Position numbers and translations under genes: made by a program
Notes under the pieces: model-generated
Told to the model about the DNA's origin: nothing
The model's input: the letters and a program-made list of their open reading frames with translations, nothing else
Databases searched by the model: none
Assembly: GCA_015039365.1 (NCBI GenBank)
Contig: WION01000170.1
Span: 48,731 to 112,730 of the forward strand
Direction: 5' to 3'
From: Amanita rubescens
Lineage: Eukaryota; Basidiomycota; Agaricomycetes; Agaricales; Amanitaceae
Length of the DNA stretch: 64,000 bases
In this document: positions 1 to 10,154 of the stretch, piece after piece
Layout: each line of letters begins with the position of its first letter
Numbering within the stretch: the first letter of the stretch is position 1

Positions 1-193
1 GAGGCGGAAAAGCTTATACCGAGCCCGAACTTTTAAGTCCTCAGTGGTTTGTTCTGAAGGAAAAAAACTTGTCGCGTTGGCAGGTCGTATACCTTTGCTG
101 ATGTAAGATATTTCCACGATTGCGCGTAATTGAATTGCCGGGCCCGGTTACGATATTGTCCCGCTGGCGCTTACTTACGGCTCTCACAGCTCC

Positions 194-1382
194 ATGTCTC
201 GTCTCTCAAAGCCAGGTCCTATTGCCTACCTGAATGACACGGTACTGGGTGCATTTGTTCATGTCCCATCTTCCGAGACCATCAGCCACTTGGTTCGGTA
301 CCTATCGACATGGGGCGGAAGCGAGTTGCGTAATCTGGAGTGTCTGCTATCTAGATACACTCTAATCCATTTCCTTTAGCAAATTTTTTATGGTAGCCAT
401 CAGCTCTATCGCCCTTTGACTGGATAAACATGTTCTTAGGTCATTGAATACATATTGAAATTAACCGTTCCTTTCCTGAATTTGCGGGCTCGTCTTCAGC
501 ATCGCGCTGGCATGAGAAAGGGCCCGACGAGTCAAGCAGCAGGCACATGCACCAAGTTTGCCGGTATTATCGGCGACGCTAGGACTTTGTGGAGGATATG
601 GGGTAAGCGCCTTGATAGTACCAACCATTGGCAAAAGCCTGAAAGCGCGTCTAGGAATACTTCCCATAGTGCAATGGCTCGTCTCATTGGAACGAAATCC
701 GCAGCCAACACGAAACTTGTTAACCATCGAACGGTTACAAGGTTGGGCCATGCTGGCATATTACCCTCTCGAGCACTTGTACTATCTACGTTCTCACGAC
801 ATCATACCATCGAGTGTCCCATCCCCCTTCTCGCTCTTTTCGAGGACGAAGCGTATTAAGCTTGACGCGGGCAAGCTGGGGATGTGGTCCTGCCGCTTCT
901 GGGCATTCTATATTCTCCTTCACTTTGCACATCTTATGGAGGACAAGAAGCTGCTAGAAGCTAGGCAACGTACCCTGCGCAAAGGGAAAGGAACAGGCTT
1001 GAATACAGAAGAGAAGCAAGATATGTATCAGAAATGGGATATGTTTTGTTCAGAAGTTGTGACCAATCTTGCTTATTTCCCCTTTTCCCTTCATTGGTGC
1101 GTAACACCTTCCAAGTTTCCTCAACTATACTCAAAAGACACCATCCAGGTCTCTGGAGAAGGGATTGTTCAAAACTGATGTGAGAGTTTGAATAATGTGA
1201 GCAAGAAACGAACTAATCTGACTGATTCCTAGGCCTGGGTCAATATCTTCGGTTTCGTAGCCGCTGTTATGTCGTTCAGAAGTGGCTGGAAAGCAACATC
1301 TCTGCCACCCCCGGCTTCAGAAGATGAGAAAAAGGATAAGGAAGAGGTTACCGACACGGCAGGTTATGATGTAGTACTGTAG
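194..1382 (+). CDS. PEX11-family peroxisome proliferation protein
   Basis: PEX11-type protein of 309 residues, expected on the peroxisomal membrane, where the family drives membrane elongation and division. Exons: 194-324, 380-392, 440-602, 655-1096, 1149-1179, 1233-1382, all GT-AG and frame-consistent. Family landmarks seen: an early ...LVRYLSTWGGSDKFFM... stretch, then RARLQHRAGMRK, GDARTLWRIWG, SLERNP, ERLQGWAMLAYYPLEHLYYL, and a C-terminal FRSGWKATSLPP. Exon 2 is a 13-nt microexon that restores the D-K-F-F-M segment. The length is close to that of related fungal PEX11 proteins. It is the first gene upstream of the alcohol-oxidase array; alcohol oxidases are peroxisomal in methylotrophic yeasts, so the neighbourhood is suggestive, but a functional link is only inference. 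Family assignment is sure; the exact paralogue (PEX11 or PEX11C-like) is not. Confidence 0.9.
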
Positions 1383-1464
1383 CAGCCGTATGACATGTAA
1401 TAGCTGCGCTCTTTTCCTTCACATGTCCAGCCATCAGATGTTGATATTCCCCAAGTCAATATGT

Positions 1465-1547
1465 GGCCTTGTAGTCTAGTGGTACGATACTTGCTTTGGG
1501 TTCGTCTTGAATTGCAAGTGGCCTGGGTTCGAATCCCGGCAAGGCCC
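1465..1547 (+). tRNA. tRNA-Pro(UGG) with intron
   Basis: The cloverleaf folds: acceptor GGCCTTG (1465-1471) pairs with CAAGGCC (1540-1546), discriminator C at 1547. The anticodon stem CTTGC/GCAAG closes a loop with TGG at positions 34-36. A roughly 12-nt intron sits at the usual place after position 37. The T stem CTGGG/CCCGG flanks TTCGAAT. The D-arm sequence TCTAGTGGTA is typical of eukaryotic tRNA-Pro. Confidence 0.95.
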
Positions 1548-1549
1548 AA

Positions 1550-1555
1550 TTTTTT
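1550..1555 (+). terminator. Pol III T-tract after tRNA-Pro
   Basis: A run of six T begins three bases after the tRNA discriminator, the usual RNA polymerase III stop signal. Confidence 0.8.
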
Positions 1556-2139
1556 CCCACCTTATCCTCCCACTTTTACCCGTATTCTTTGTGTCTTCTA
1601 TTTTGTCCATAACATTAATCAATCGTTCCCGCATCGAAATTTCTATACATAGAGTTCGAAGTGGGACCCAAACAAACTGTCGAACTTCCAAACTGTCACT
1701 CATAGACCCCTGATCAAAATTCGGTCACTTGATACTTTTCCGCTGGAATTTTCTTCGAAGCCGCAGGCCTGCTAGCACTTGTCATTAATGGATGATGAGT
1801 CCATGACTTGAATGTCAGGCGACGCGCTAAACGAATGACTGTAACTTTTAACCCGCCGTAGCCTGGAGGAGAACGCTATGCATGATATCAAATTGAAGAA
1901 CACGGAGAGGCAGGGTTGGATCGTCCTTGCTCACATCAGTGAGCGGATTAATTTTATCTATTGAATGGCCCATTAAATTGGTTTACAGTCAAACCGAAAA
2001 TGGACTCCAGGGAACGATCAAGAGCGCTCAGCGCTCAGCCTATATCCACCGGAACAATCTCATCTTGCCCCAAAGAGTCATGACATGATTCACATCACGG
2101 ATAGTGGAAGCGAAATTAATCCCATGATACAGCAGCAAG
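1556..2139. other. Intergenic stretch, no gene recognised
   Basis: Only short, non-conserved reading frames in all six frames. It separates tRNA-Pro from the alcohol-oxidase array and presumably holds the AOX-A promoter. Confidence 0.6.
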
Positions 2140-2144
2140 TCTTT

Positions 2145-2150
2145 TTATAA
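2145..2150 (+). promoter_or_regulatory. TATA-like element of AOX-A
   Basis: TATAA-type sequence in a T-rich context 34 nt before the AOX-A start codon. Placement is short for a fungal TATA box, so this is tentative. Confidence 0.35.
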
Positions 2151-2183
2151 GTAGACCCAGTTGCAGGCGCAACAACAGGTACC

Positions 2184-4549
2184 ATGTCATCTGAATGCGA
2201 CATTATCTTTGCAGGTGGTGAGTCGATTGTTGATCACGTCGTCGTGGTTACTCAATGTGCTGTCAGGTGGGGCAACGGCATGCGTAGTGGCTGGACGCCT
2301 TGCCGCTGCTGATCCTACTCTGAAAATACTGGTGAGTATCAAGGCGACGGTTGGATTCGTACCTTTATAACCTTTTTTTAATCTTTCAGATCATCGAAGA
2401 TGGACCGGACACACGTGATAAAGACGTTCACATTCAGCCAGCAAAATGTTTTAAGAACCTCTGGGATCCAAATTCAAGGACTTTTCTACACTACCAAGGA
2501 CGCCCGAGCGAAGCGCTTGGAGGGCGATCACCCGTCGTGACGACAGGCCATTGTTTAGGAGGGGGATCTAGCGTGAACCGTGAGTAATTCGCCTCCCTAC
2601 TCATAAGCAGACCATATATATAGTATTATAATAGTCATGATGTACACTCGAGCGTCGGCATCTGATTATGATGACTGGGAAAATATTTACGGAAATCCAG
2701 GCTGGGGTTCTAAAGATCTGATTCCCCTTTTGGAAAAGGTGCGATGAATATAACTATTGCATATCCTTTTAGTTTATGTTTCATCTAAGGCAGAAACGTT
2801 TGACAGGATTGCCCCATACCACGGTCTGAACGGCCCTATCAAGATCTCGTATCGAGAAGGCGAACCCAACGTCGCTGAAGCTTTCTTCGACGCTGTCAGC
2901 AAGTACGACCAGAAACGTCAATTCACGGATGACGTGAATGGGCTTTTTTCCTGCGATGCTTATGGGGTAGGGAGCTGTTGAATTTCTGAAGCTATCTGCT
3001 GATGATGTCATGTTAGAGGTGGCCACAGTGAGCAACATATTTAGCAAACCCCGAAAATGCACTAATTTCGCCTCTATGCAGTTATATCGATCCTATCGCA
3101 GGAACGCGGTCGTGTACAGCGCAGCATTATATCTATAACCAGATCGACGAAAACCAGAATCTGGTGGTTTTATGCGAAAGGAGAGTAGTACGAGTACTGT
3201 TTGAGTGAGTATGTGTGATGAGATGATTTTCTCGTGGCTTATGAAACTCTCTCTCCCCAGAAGCAACAAAGCGACGGGCATCGAATACATCGACGGCTCC
3301 ACCGGTCAAAGATCCGTCGCAAAGGCATCTCGTCTGGTCGTTTTGTCTGCCGGCACTTTCGGTTCCCCCACGATCCTACAAAGGCAAGTCTCGCCAAAGT
3401 ATAACAGCGCTGTGCTAACGGTTTCGAGTAGATCAGGGATAGGCAATGCGGACTTGCTTAAGAAGCACGAGATAGAAATGCTGACAGACCTTCCGGGAGT
3501 TGGAGAGCATTATATTGGTATCTCGTTATTACCCCGCGCTTCCTGGAGGGCTTACCTCATTTTTCAGACCACAATTCCTGTTTCACGCCCTACATGGTTA
3601 GCGATGACGCTGATACGATGGATATTGTTTTTCGAGGAGATGAAGAGATGATACAGCGTGCGCACAAAGTATATTCAATTTGATTCTTAATCTGAACGTT
3701 TCCATCTCTAGCTTTTGTCCAACATTGGCTTGAAACAAGGAAGGGCTTGCTGACGTACACGTAGGCGCCATCATTTTGTGTCCAGCTGTCTTTTTCTTAT
3801 GGGGTTGTAGCGGAACCGATGCGGGGATCAAGATGAGACCTTGTCTAAAAGATTTGGAAGACTTTGGCGAGGATTTCAAAAGTACATGGGAAAAGTTTTA
3901 TGCTCCTGCTCCTGACAAGCCACTTGCGATCTTGTGTCCCGTTGCAGGGTGAGCGGCCAGACGGGTCTAAGGACTTTGAGCTGACTGGAATTTTAGGATG
4001 CTCGAACCGAGTTCTGAGCCCCCGACTAAGAAATACGTCACCATGGTCTATTTCACTGTACGCAAAATCTGTTGCAAAATTCGATAGATTCTAACAGATA
4101 CATATCTAGACATATCCAGCCTCTTCGGGGTTTGTCAATATAACTTCTGGCGGAGACGCCTATATTGTCTACTCAAAAGAAGATGACAAAGCAATTGATC
4201 GATTTAACAGGGAAATTATCTTAACATCTTGGCATTCGGTAAGTCTACAGTTGGTTATGTCTACTCGAGGTCCTATATTGGTATCGCCACAGATGGGCAC
4301 CTGTGCAATGAAACTCAGAGAAGCCAGAGGTGTGGTTGACTCCAGGCTGAATGTGTATGGAACACGTAATCTGAAGGTCGCAGGTAGGCCATTAACGCCC
4401 TAAGAGGTACGAAGCTTTGACTTGGCAATATTTTAGATTGTAGCATTGCTCCAGCGAATGTTGGAGCGAATACGTATAACACAGCAATTGCTATTGGGGA
4501 AAAGGCGGGGGTACTTATAGCCGAAGATTTGGGAATTAAAGGTGTATGA
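2184..4549 (+). CDS. AOX-A: alcohol-oxidase-like GMC oxidoreductase with internal deletion
   Basis: FAD-dependent GMC oxidoreductase of the alcohol/methanol oxidase branch, which oxidises short alcohols to aldehydes with release of H2O2. Exons: 2184-2217, 2267-2331, 2390-2579, 2635-2738, 2790-2966, 3017-3027, 3082-3204, 3261-3383, 3432-3517, 3568-3657, 3712-3760, 3811-3948, 3997-4057, 4110-4238, 4293-4383, 4437-4549; 527 residues. Landmarks: IIFAGGGATACVVAGRL (FAD), GHCLGGGSSVN, GSPTILQRSGIG, catalytic-type TSWHSMGTCAM and GANTYNTA. The intron after 3383 has a GC donor (GCAAGT). Compared with AOX-B it lacks 68 codons: exon 14 jumps from ...SGGDAY straight to IVYSKEDD, dropping the end of one exon, an intron and the start of the next, in frame. 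It also has odd changes (AGTRS where paralogues read TGRRS). Probably a decaying or altered enzyme rather than a working oxidase. Confidence 0.8.
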
Positions 4550-5290
4550 TTCGCTTATATATGTCTTGTGTCGCATTACGCCTTCACGCGCAGTATTTGG
4601 CAATATACGAAGTGTGAGTTGAGTTTATTCTTGGATTATCATCTGCATTAGCTGACGTACACATAGCATCGAGGACATGATTTATGCTATTTACAAAACC
4701 GCGGCGCCAGCCTCGATATCTATACTAAGTATCGCTTTCATTTTGTCCTGTGGATCATCTCGGAACCAGGTCCAACCGCCACAATATTGGTCGCGAAGAT
4801 GACGAGTTCAAGGCTGTGCGATCTGACACAGGGGGAGATGCGTAATACTTGGTATCATTGCCAGTGGTTCGGTGGTGGGTTGGGTCCGCTGAGGATGGCG
4901 TTTCATCACCATTACTACTCGTTCTCGAGGCACGCTGCTTTAAAGGTGCACTAACCACTATCAGGTGAAATTGATGGCCATATCGTAAAATTTCAAAGAC
5001 AAGGTTGGTCATTGTGCTCCATGGCTTCTTCACGAGCCACGCCTCGGCAAGCCGAGCAGGAACATTATTACGCGCGCTGATAGGTGAAACTTTATCTATT
5101 TTTCGATTTTGATCTACATGTACAAGAGAAGCAAGGTAACAGTTATAGCACTCGTCACAAGATACACATTGGTATATTTAAATTGTGAGAATAAGGTACG
5201 ATCTGAACGTTATCATATTCTCCTGCGATTGCGGGAGTGAGTAATTACTCCCAAGTTGTCGCCTTCGTTAGAATCAAGCGCGTAACGACG
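4550..5290. other. Spacer AOX-A to AOX-B
   Basis: No supported gene. Short frames on the minus strand around 4755-5033 resemble nothing I know. Confidence 0.5.
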
Positions 5291-7917
5291 ATGTCTGCTA
5301 CTCAACCTGAATACGACGTTATCTTCGCTGGTGGTAAGCTGGTTAGCAATTTCGTCCCGTTGATGCTCAATCTAGTACCAGGAGGTGCAACGGCGTGCAT
5401 TGTGGCTGGACGCCTTGCCGCTGCGAATCCTACTTTGAAAATACTTGTAAGCATCAGGGCAATCGGCGAATCCGAGACTTTGACCATCCTTTTATCATTT
5501 AGATCATTGAAGATGGACCAAGCACAAGGGACGAGCCTGTCCACATTCAGCCGGCAAGATTTTTCAGAAATCTTATAGACCCGACTACCAAAACATTTCT
5601 ACATCATCGAGGGCGCCGAAGCGATGCGCTTGGCGGGCGATCACCTATAGTATCCGCAGGGCGGTGTCTAGGAGGGGGATCTAGCGTGAAACTGTGAGTA
5701 ACTTATCTCCTTATCTACCGAAGGACATTTATAAACGATCAGTGCAGTCATGATGTATACTCGGGCAGCCGCATCTGACTATGATGATTGGGCAACCCTT
5801 CACAATAATCCAGGCTGGGGCTCCAAAGAATTGATCCCACTTTTGCAAAAGGTACAAGTGGGAAAAGCAAATACAATCACCATCAATTCACAATTCCGTT
5901 TAGGCCGAAACGTTTGACAGGGACGCGCCTTACCACGGTTATAACGGTCCTATTAAGGTCTCGTACCGAGAAGACAATATTAATGTCGCCGAAGACTTCC
6001 TTGACGTAGCCAGAAAGTACGACAAGAAACGGCAATTTACGGATGACATTAATGGGTTCTTTTCTTGCGATGCCTATGGGGTAAAAAGTTCACCCTTTAA
6101 ACATACGTACTGATGGCTGCACAATGAATTTCAGAGATGGCCCCAGTAGGTACTTGATATCTCGCTTCGAAATGTGCTCATCTTCGTCTCCTTGCAGGTA
6201 CGTAGATCCGGCCACAGGGAGACGCTCCAGCGCAGCGGAAAACTATATTTATAATCAAATCGACAAGAATCAGAATTTAGTGGTGTGGTACGAAAGAAGA
6301 GTAGTGCGGGTATTATTCGAGTTAGTATGGCTAATGAAGCACGCTTCCTGATTCATGAACTACTTTTAGGGGCCTTAAAGCGACTGGTGTAGAATACGTG
6401 GATGGGCCTAGCGGTCAGAGGAATGTTGCAAAAGCTTCTCGGCTCGTCGTTTTATCTGCTGGTGCCTTTGGTTCTCCTACAATTTTGCAAAGGTAGGAAT
6501 TGCTTCAATAAAACGAGGATTCTGCCTATGAATTCAATAGATCAGGGATAGGCAATGTTGACTTGCTGAAGAAGCACGGTATCGAGCCGCTGGTTGATCT
6601 TCCCGGAGTCGGACAGAATTGCATGGGTACACCACCATTGCTGCAGATTTCTCGTTGAGCTAATACAGCATAGATCACAACGTCCTTGTCCCACCTTACA
6701 TTGCTAGCGATGACGCTGAAACATTGGACATTATCTTCCGAGGAGACGAGCAGATGACACAGCGTGAGCGAGATATATTTATTTGATTCGCATTTCAAGC
6801 GAGGTTCTTCTCTCTAGCTCTCGTGGAACAATGGCGGAAAACAGGAAAAGGGTTGCTAGCGCAAAAGTAGGCACCTTTATGCGTTCACCTTCTTTCTCAC
6901 AAGGCGTTCAGCGGTATCAATGCCGGTATCAAAATGAGACCTAGCCAGGAAGATTTGAAGGAGTTAGGTCAAGAATTCGAGCAAACATGGAATGGATTCT
7001 ATGTCCCTGCGCCTGACAAGCCGCTAATACTTATGTCCCTTATCGCAGGGTGAGGACCGTATCACTCGTAAAGCCGTGTCTACTGACTGGAGATCTAGGC
7101 TGCTCAAATCGAGTTCCGAGCCCGCGACTAATAAATATATATCAATGGTTTATTTCACTGTACGCAGGATACACTAGGGTGATCAATCGATCGCGGATAT
7201 TATATACTGACGAATACTTAGGCATATCCAAGTTCTACCGGATTCGTCAACATAACTTCCGGGAGTGACGCGTACTCAGCGGTTGATTTTCATCCAGGTT
7301 ATTTAGACGTGTATGTGTCCGTATGGTAATGTCCAACCTCCCGTGAACCGACCATTATTTAGATCGACAGATGTTACCATTTTGAGATGGGCATATAAGC
7401 GAAGCAGGGAAATCGCTCGCCGGATGAGGATGTATCGTGGCGAATATATTCCAGGACACCCAAAGTTCCCGGAGGGTAGCCTTGCTAAATGCGGTCTCGC
7501 GGAAGGCCCTGTTGACATCAATGAGCCTGATATTGTCTACTCCAAAGAAGACGACGAGGCAATCAATCAATATCACAGAGAATATGTCACGACAACTTGG
7601 CATTCGGTATGGCTATTTACGTTACGACTTGTCGACAACTCATTTTAGTGTCACTACAGATGGGCACCTGCGCGATGAAGCGCAGGCAGGATAGTGGCGT
7701 TGTGGACTCTAGGCTGAATGTGTACGGGACGCGCAATTTGAAGATTGCAGGTATATGCTGTCTGATGCCACAATTCGCCATTACTCATACATGTTGTTGT
7801 GCAGATTGTAGCATCGCTCCTAGAAACGTTGGAGCGAATACATACAACACCGCCATTGCGATAGGAGAGAAGACCGCTGTTCTGATTACTGAAGATCTGA
7901 GAATAAGTGGGGTGTGA
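5291..7917 (+). CDS. AOX-B: alcohol-oxidase-like GMC oxidoreductase
   Basis: Full-length member of the array, 600 residues, same branch as AOX-A. Exons: 5291-5333, 5382-5446, 5503-5693, 5743-5851, 5904-6080, 6135-6145, 6198-6320, 6370-6492, 6541-6626, 6674-6763, 6818-6866, 6912-7049, 7099-7159, 7222-7310, 7363-7606, 7660-7750, 7805-7917. Landmarks: VIFAGGGATACIVAGRL near the N-terminus, RCLGGGSSVK, an 11-nt microexon coding RWP, AFGSPTILQRSGIG, TTWHSMGTCAM with the catalytic-type His, and GANTYNTA with the catalytic-type Asn. Exon 3 carries one extra base relative to the paralogues. The frame survives only if an AG five bases upstream of the usual acceptor is used (exon 4 from 5743), adding two residues. 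No signal peptide or SKL-type peroxisomal tail is visible. Substrate cannot be told from sequence. Confidence 0.88.
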
Positions 7918-8179
7918 GGCAGTTGAAAGTCTGGACGGCCTTCCCTCTTTTCCTGCCCTTCTCCGTTAGAAAAAACAAGTAACTCCGGAATTGAGTGAAT
8001 AAACGTTGCGCTTGCATTGTTTAACCTTGTTGTGGCGCATAATGACGTAATTGTTGCATCTTAAAATAGCTCCTATTTTCCACAACAACTTCGTCATTTC
8101 AAGGCGCCACCGTCATCATAGGAGGTCAAAACATGCATATAAACGCATATTATCAGCCTTCAATTTCTGAATCACAACT

Positions 8180-9494
8180 ATGTCGCAAAACTCTGCACCC
8201 TCCGAACTGCTCTACGGTATCATCGATCAAGTTTGGGAATCGCCACTCACACCAGATGAACGCATCGATTTTATGATCGTTTCGACGCTCGTTTCGAAAG
8301 GATGGTCTGCTATCCTCGATGAAATCTCTTTATATCATTTGCATATTCCCTGCGAGTCGTTTTATCACCGGGTATTTGCCTGTGACACCACCCGCGATTT
8401 TCGTAAATGCAAGCGCCTCACTTTCACGGTTTACGATCCCCCGAATGCCACTTATTCGACCATCTATCAATTTCGCACATTGTCATATATGCGACACATC
8501 CATATCGCGAAATTGACCTCGCTGAACACCGTTCACATCAATTATTACAATTCAACATTCCCAGACCCCTACGTACAAGGCTTTTTCTCCGCCATACCAG
8601 ATGGCCTCCCTAAACTTGCCATCTCTTACACGTTCTCTCCTGATATACGTCCGTCCATCATTAAATATCACCGCAAACATTTTAAACGACAGTCCAAACT
8701 TCGCTACGCGGAGCCTCGGATTGGCACTTTGGAGGTGAATGGTGCAGACGAATACGTGGCTGCCGTTTGGGAAAGTCTCTTTCCGACCAGAGAAAAGCTG
8801 GTGAGAGATGGGATACAGGAGACAAAGCCCTTGTTAAGGGTGACTAGTATATTTGCGCAAGAACAGGCATTGCTGGTTCGATTAGCAGATATGCAACGAC
8901 AATGGGATATCAGTAAAGATCGCCGAGCAAGTATCAAATCTGACCTTCGATCAGTTAATGCCATAATCCCTGTTGAGGCTGATGGATTAACATTTATTTC
9001 ATCGAAAAGCGCATTCGGTGCGTTTCTTGCGCTACTGTACAACATTCTCTGACAAGCCAATAGCCGCTGCACCTCTTCACTTTCCCTCGTCTACATCCAT
9101 CGGTGATGTTGGATATATTAGCGACTCTTCCCGGACATTCGTTCCGTTATTCAACGCATTCGAACCGCATGCTCTGAGTGCATCCACGATTCCGTCGTTG
9201 TACGGTTACGGAAATCCAAAAATTCAGACAAAGCCCGTTAAGACTCGATCTCTGGCCATAGACAGAGACGGGAAGGCGAATTGGGTGAAGAAGATAATAT
9301 CTCTTTTACTGAAAGCAAGTAAAAATATGAGATACATTGATCCAAACGAGGGCGGCGCCGCAGCCAACTGGTTTGAACAAAATGTAAACAGAATAGCTGG
9401 TGTGTATGGGGAGCAGTACGGCTTAGCCCCTGAAAACATCGTCCTCGGTACATTTCTCTTCTGCGTACTTGAGGTCTTATCTCATGGTGATTAA
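8180..9494 (+). CDS. F-box-like protein
   Basis: Two exons, 8180-9017 and 9064-9494, joined by a 46-nt GT-AG intron in phase 1; 422 residues. The N-terminus (SELLYGIIDQVW... then STLVSKGWSAIL) has the shape of a divergent F-box, a motif that binds Skp1 in SCF ubiquitin ligases. The rest resembles the large, poorly characterised F-box families of Agaricomycetes that end in an acidic or aromatic tail. No LRR periodicity is obvious. It sits between AOX-B and AOX-C in the same orientation with no shared sequence, so it probably predates or interrupted the array. Function of the target-binding part is unknown. Confidence 0.65.
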
Positions 9495-10154
9495 AGTTTC
9501 AGGCATCACGGAATGATCATGCTTTGAGAATGCCTCTATATGATTTCGGCTAACGGACTTACTTCTCTATTGGGCATTACGCGATAACTCGCATAGATAT
9601 ATCACTACAGAGCTTTGTTTCTCACATGCGGCGTAGATAGGCACGATTTACATATTGTTAATTTATAAAAGCTGTGTTTTCAGCTGAGGGCTTGTCTCCG
9701 GCGCGCCTTGCGATCTAATCATGATCACGTTACTGGCGCCCATCTCCGACCCTTACATTATTATAACTATATCCGAACTGTTCATCGCAAAACTCTGTCG
9801 TCAGAACGAAGACTATCCAGTAGTTCTGGGATAAGATGAGCATATGCTGCACACCTTAATTCTTGAACCCATGTGGATCTCTGAAGAAAGGGCAATTCGG
9901 GCCAGATTAGCGTCCAAATGCCCATTAGAGCTACCGCCTGGAACGGAAAGAGTTCAAACTTTGTCTCACATAATATATTATTATCAGCACTCCTTTCTCC
10001 AGTTAGGCAAGTCAGACAGGGCTGTCGATGTTCAGACGTGGTTGGCAAGTGCACAGCCTAATCGGTATATAATTCATGGTTCGTCTGGAAGAACTGCCAT
10101 CGTCTTACTATCAGACTTCTAGATCACGGTCGGCAGCATCGTCAATTTTGAAAT
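9495..10154. other. Spacer before AOX-C
   Basis: No supported gene. A 92-codon + frame at 9844-10122 has no recognisable domain. A TATA-like run (TATATAA) lies near 10067, about 85 nt before the AOX-C start. Confidence 0.45.
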
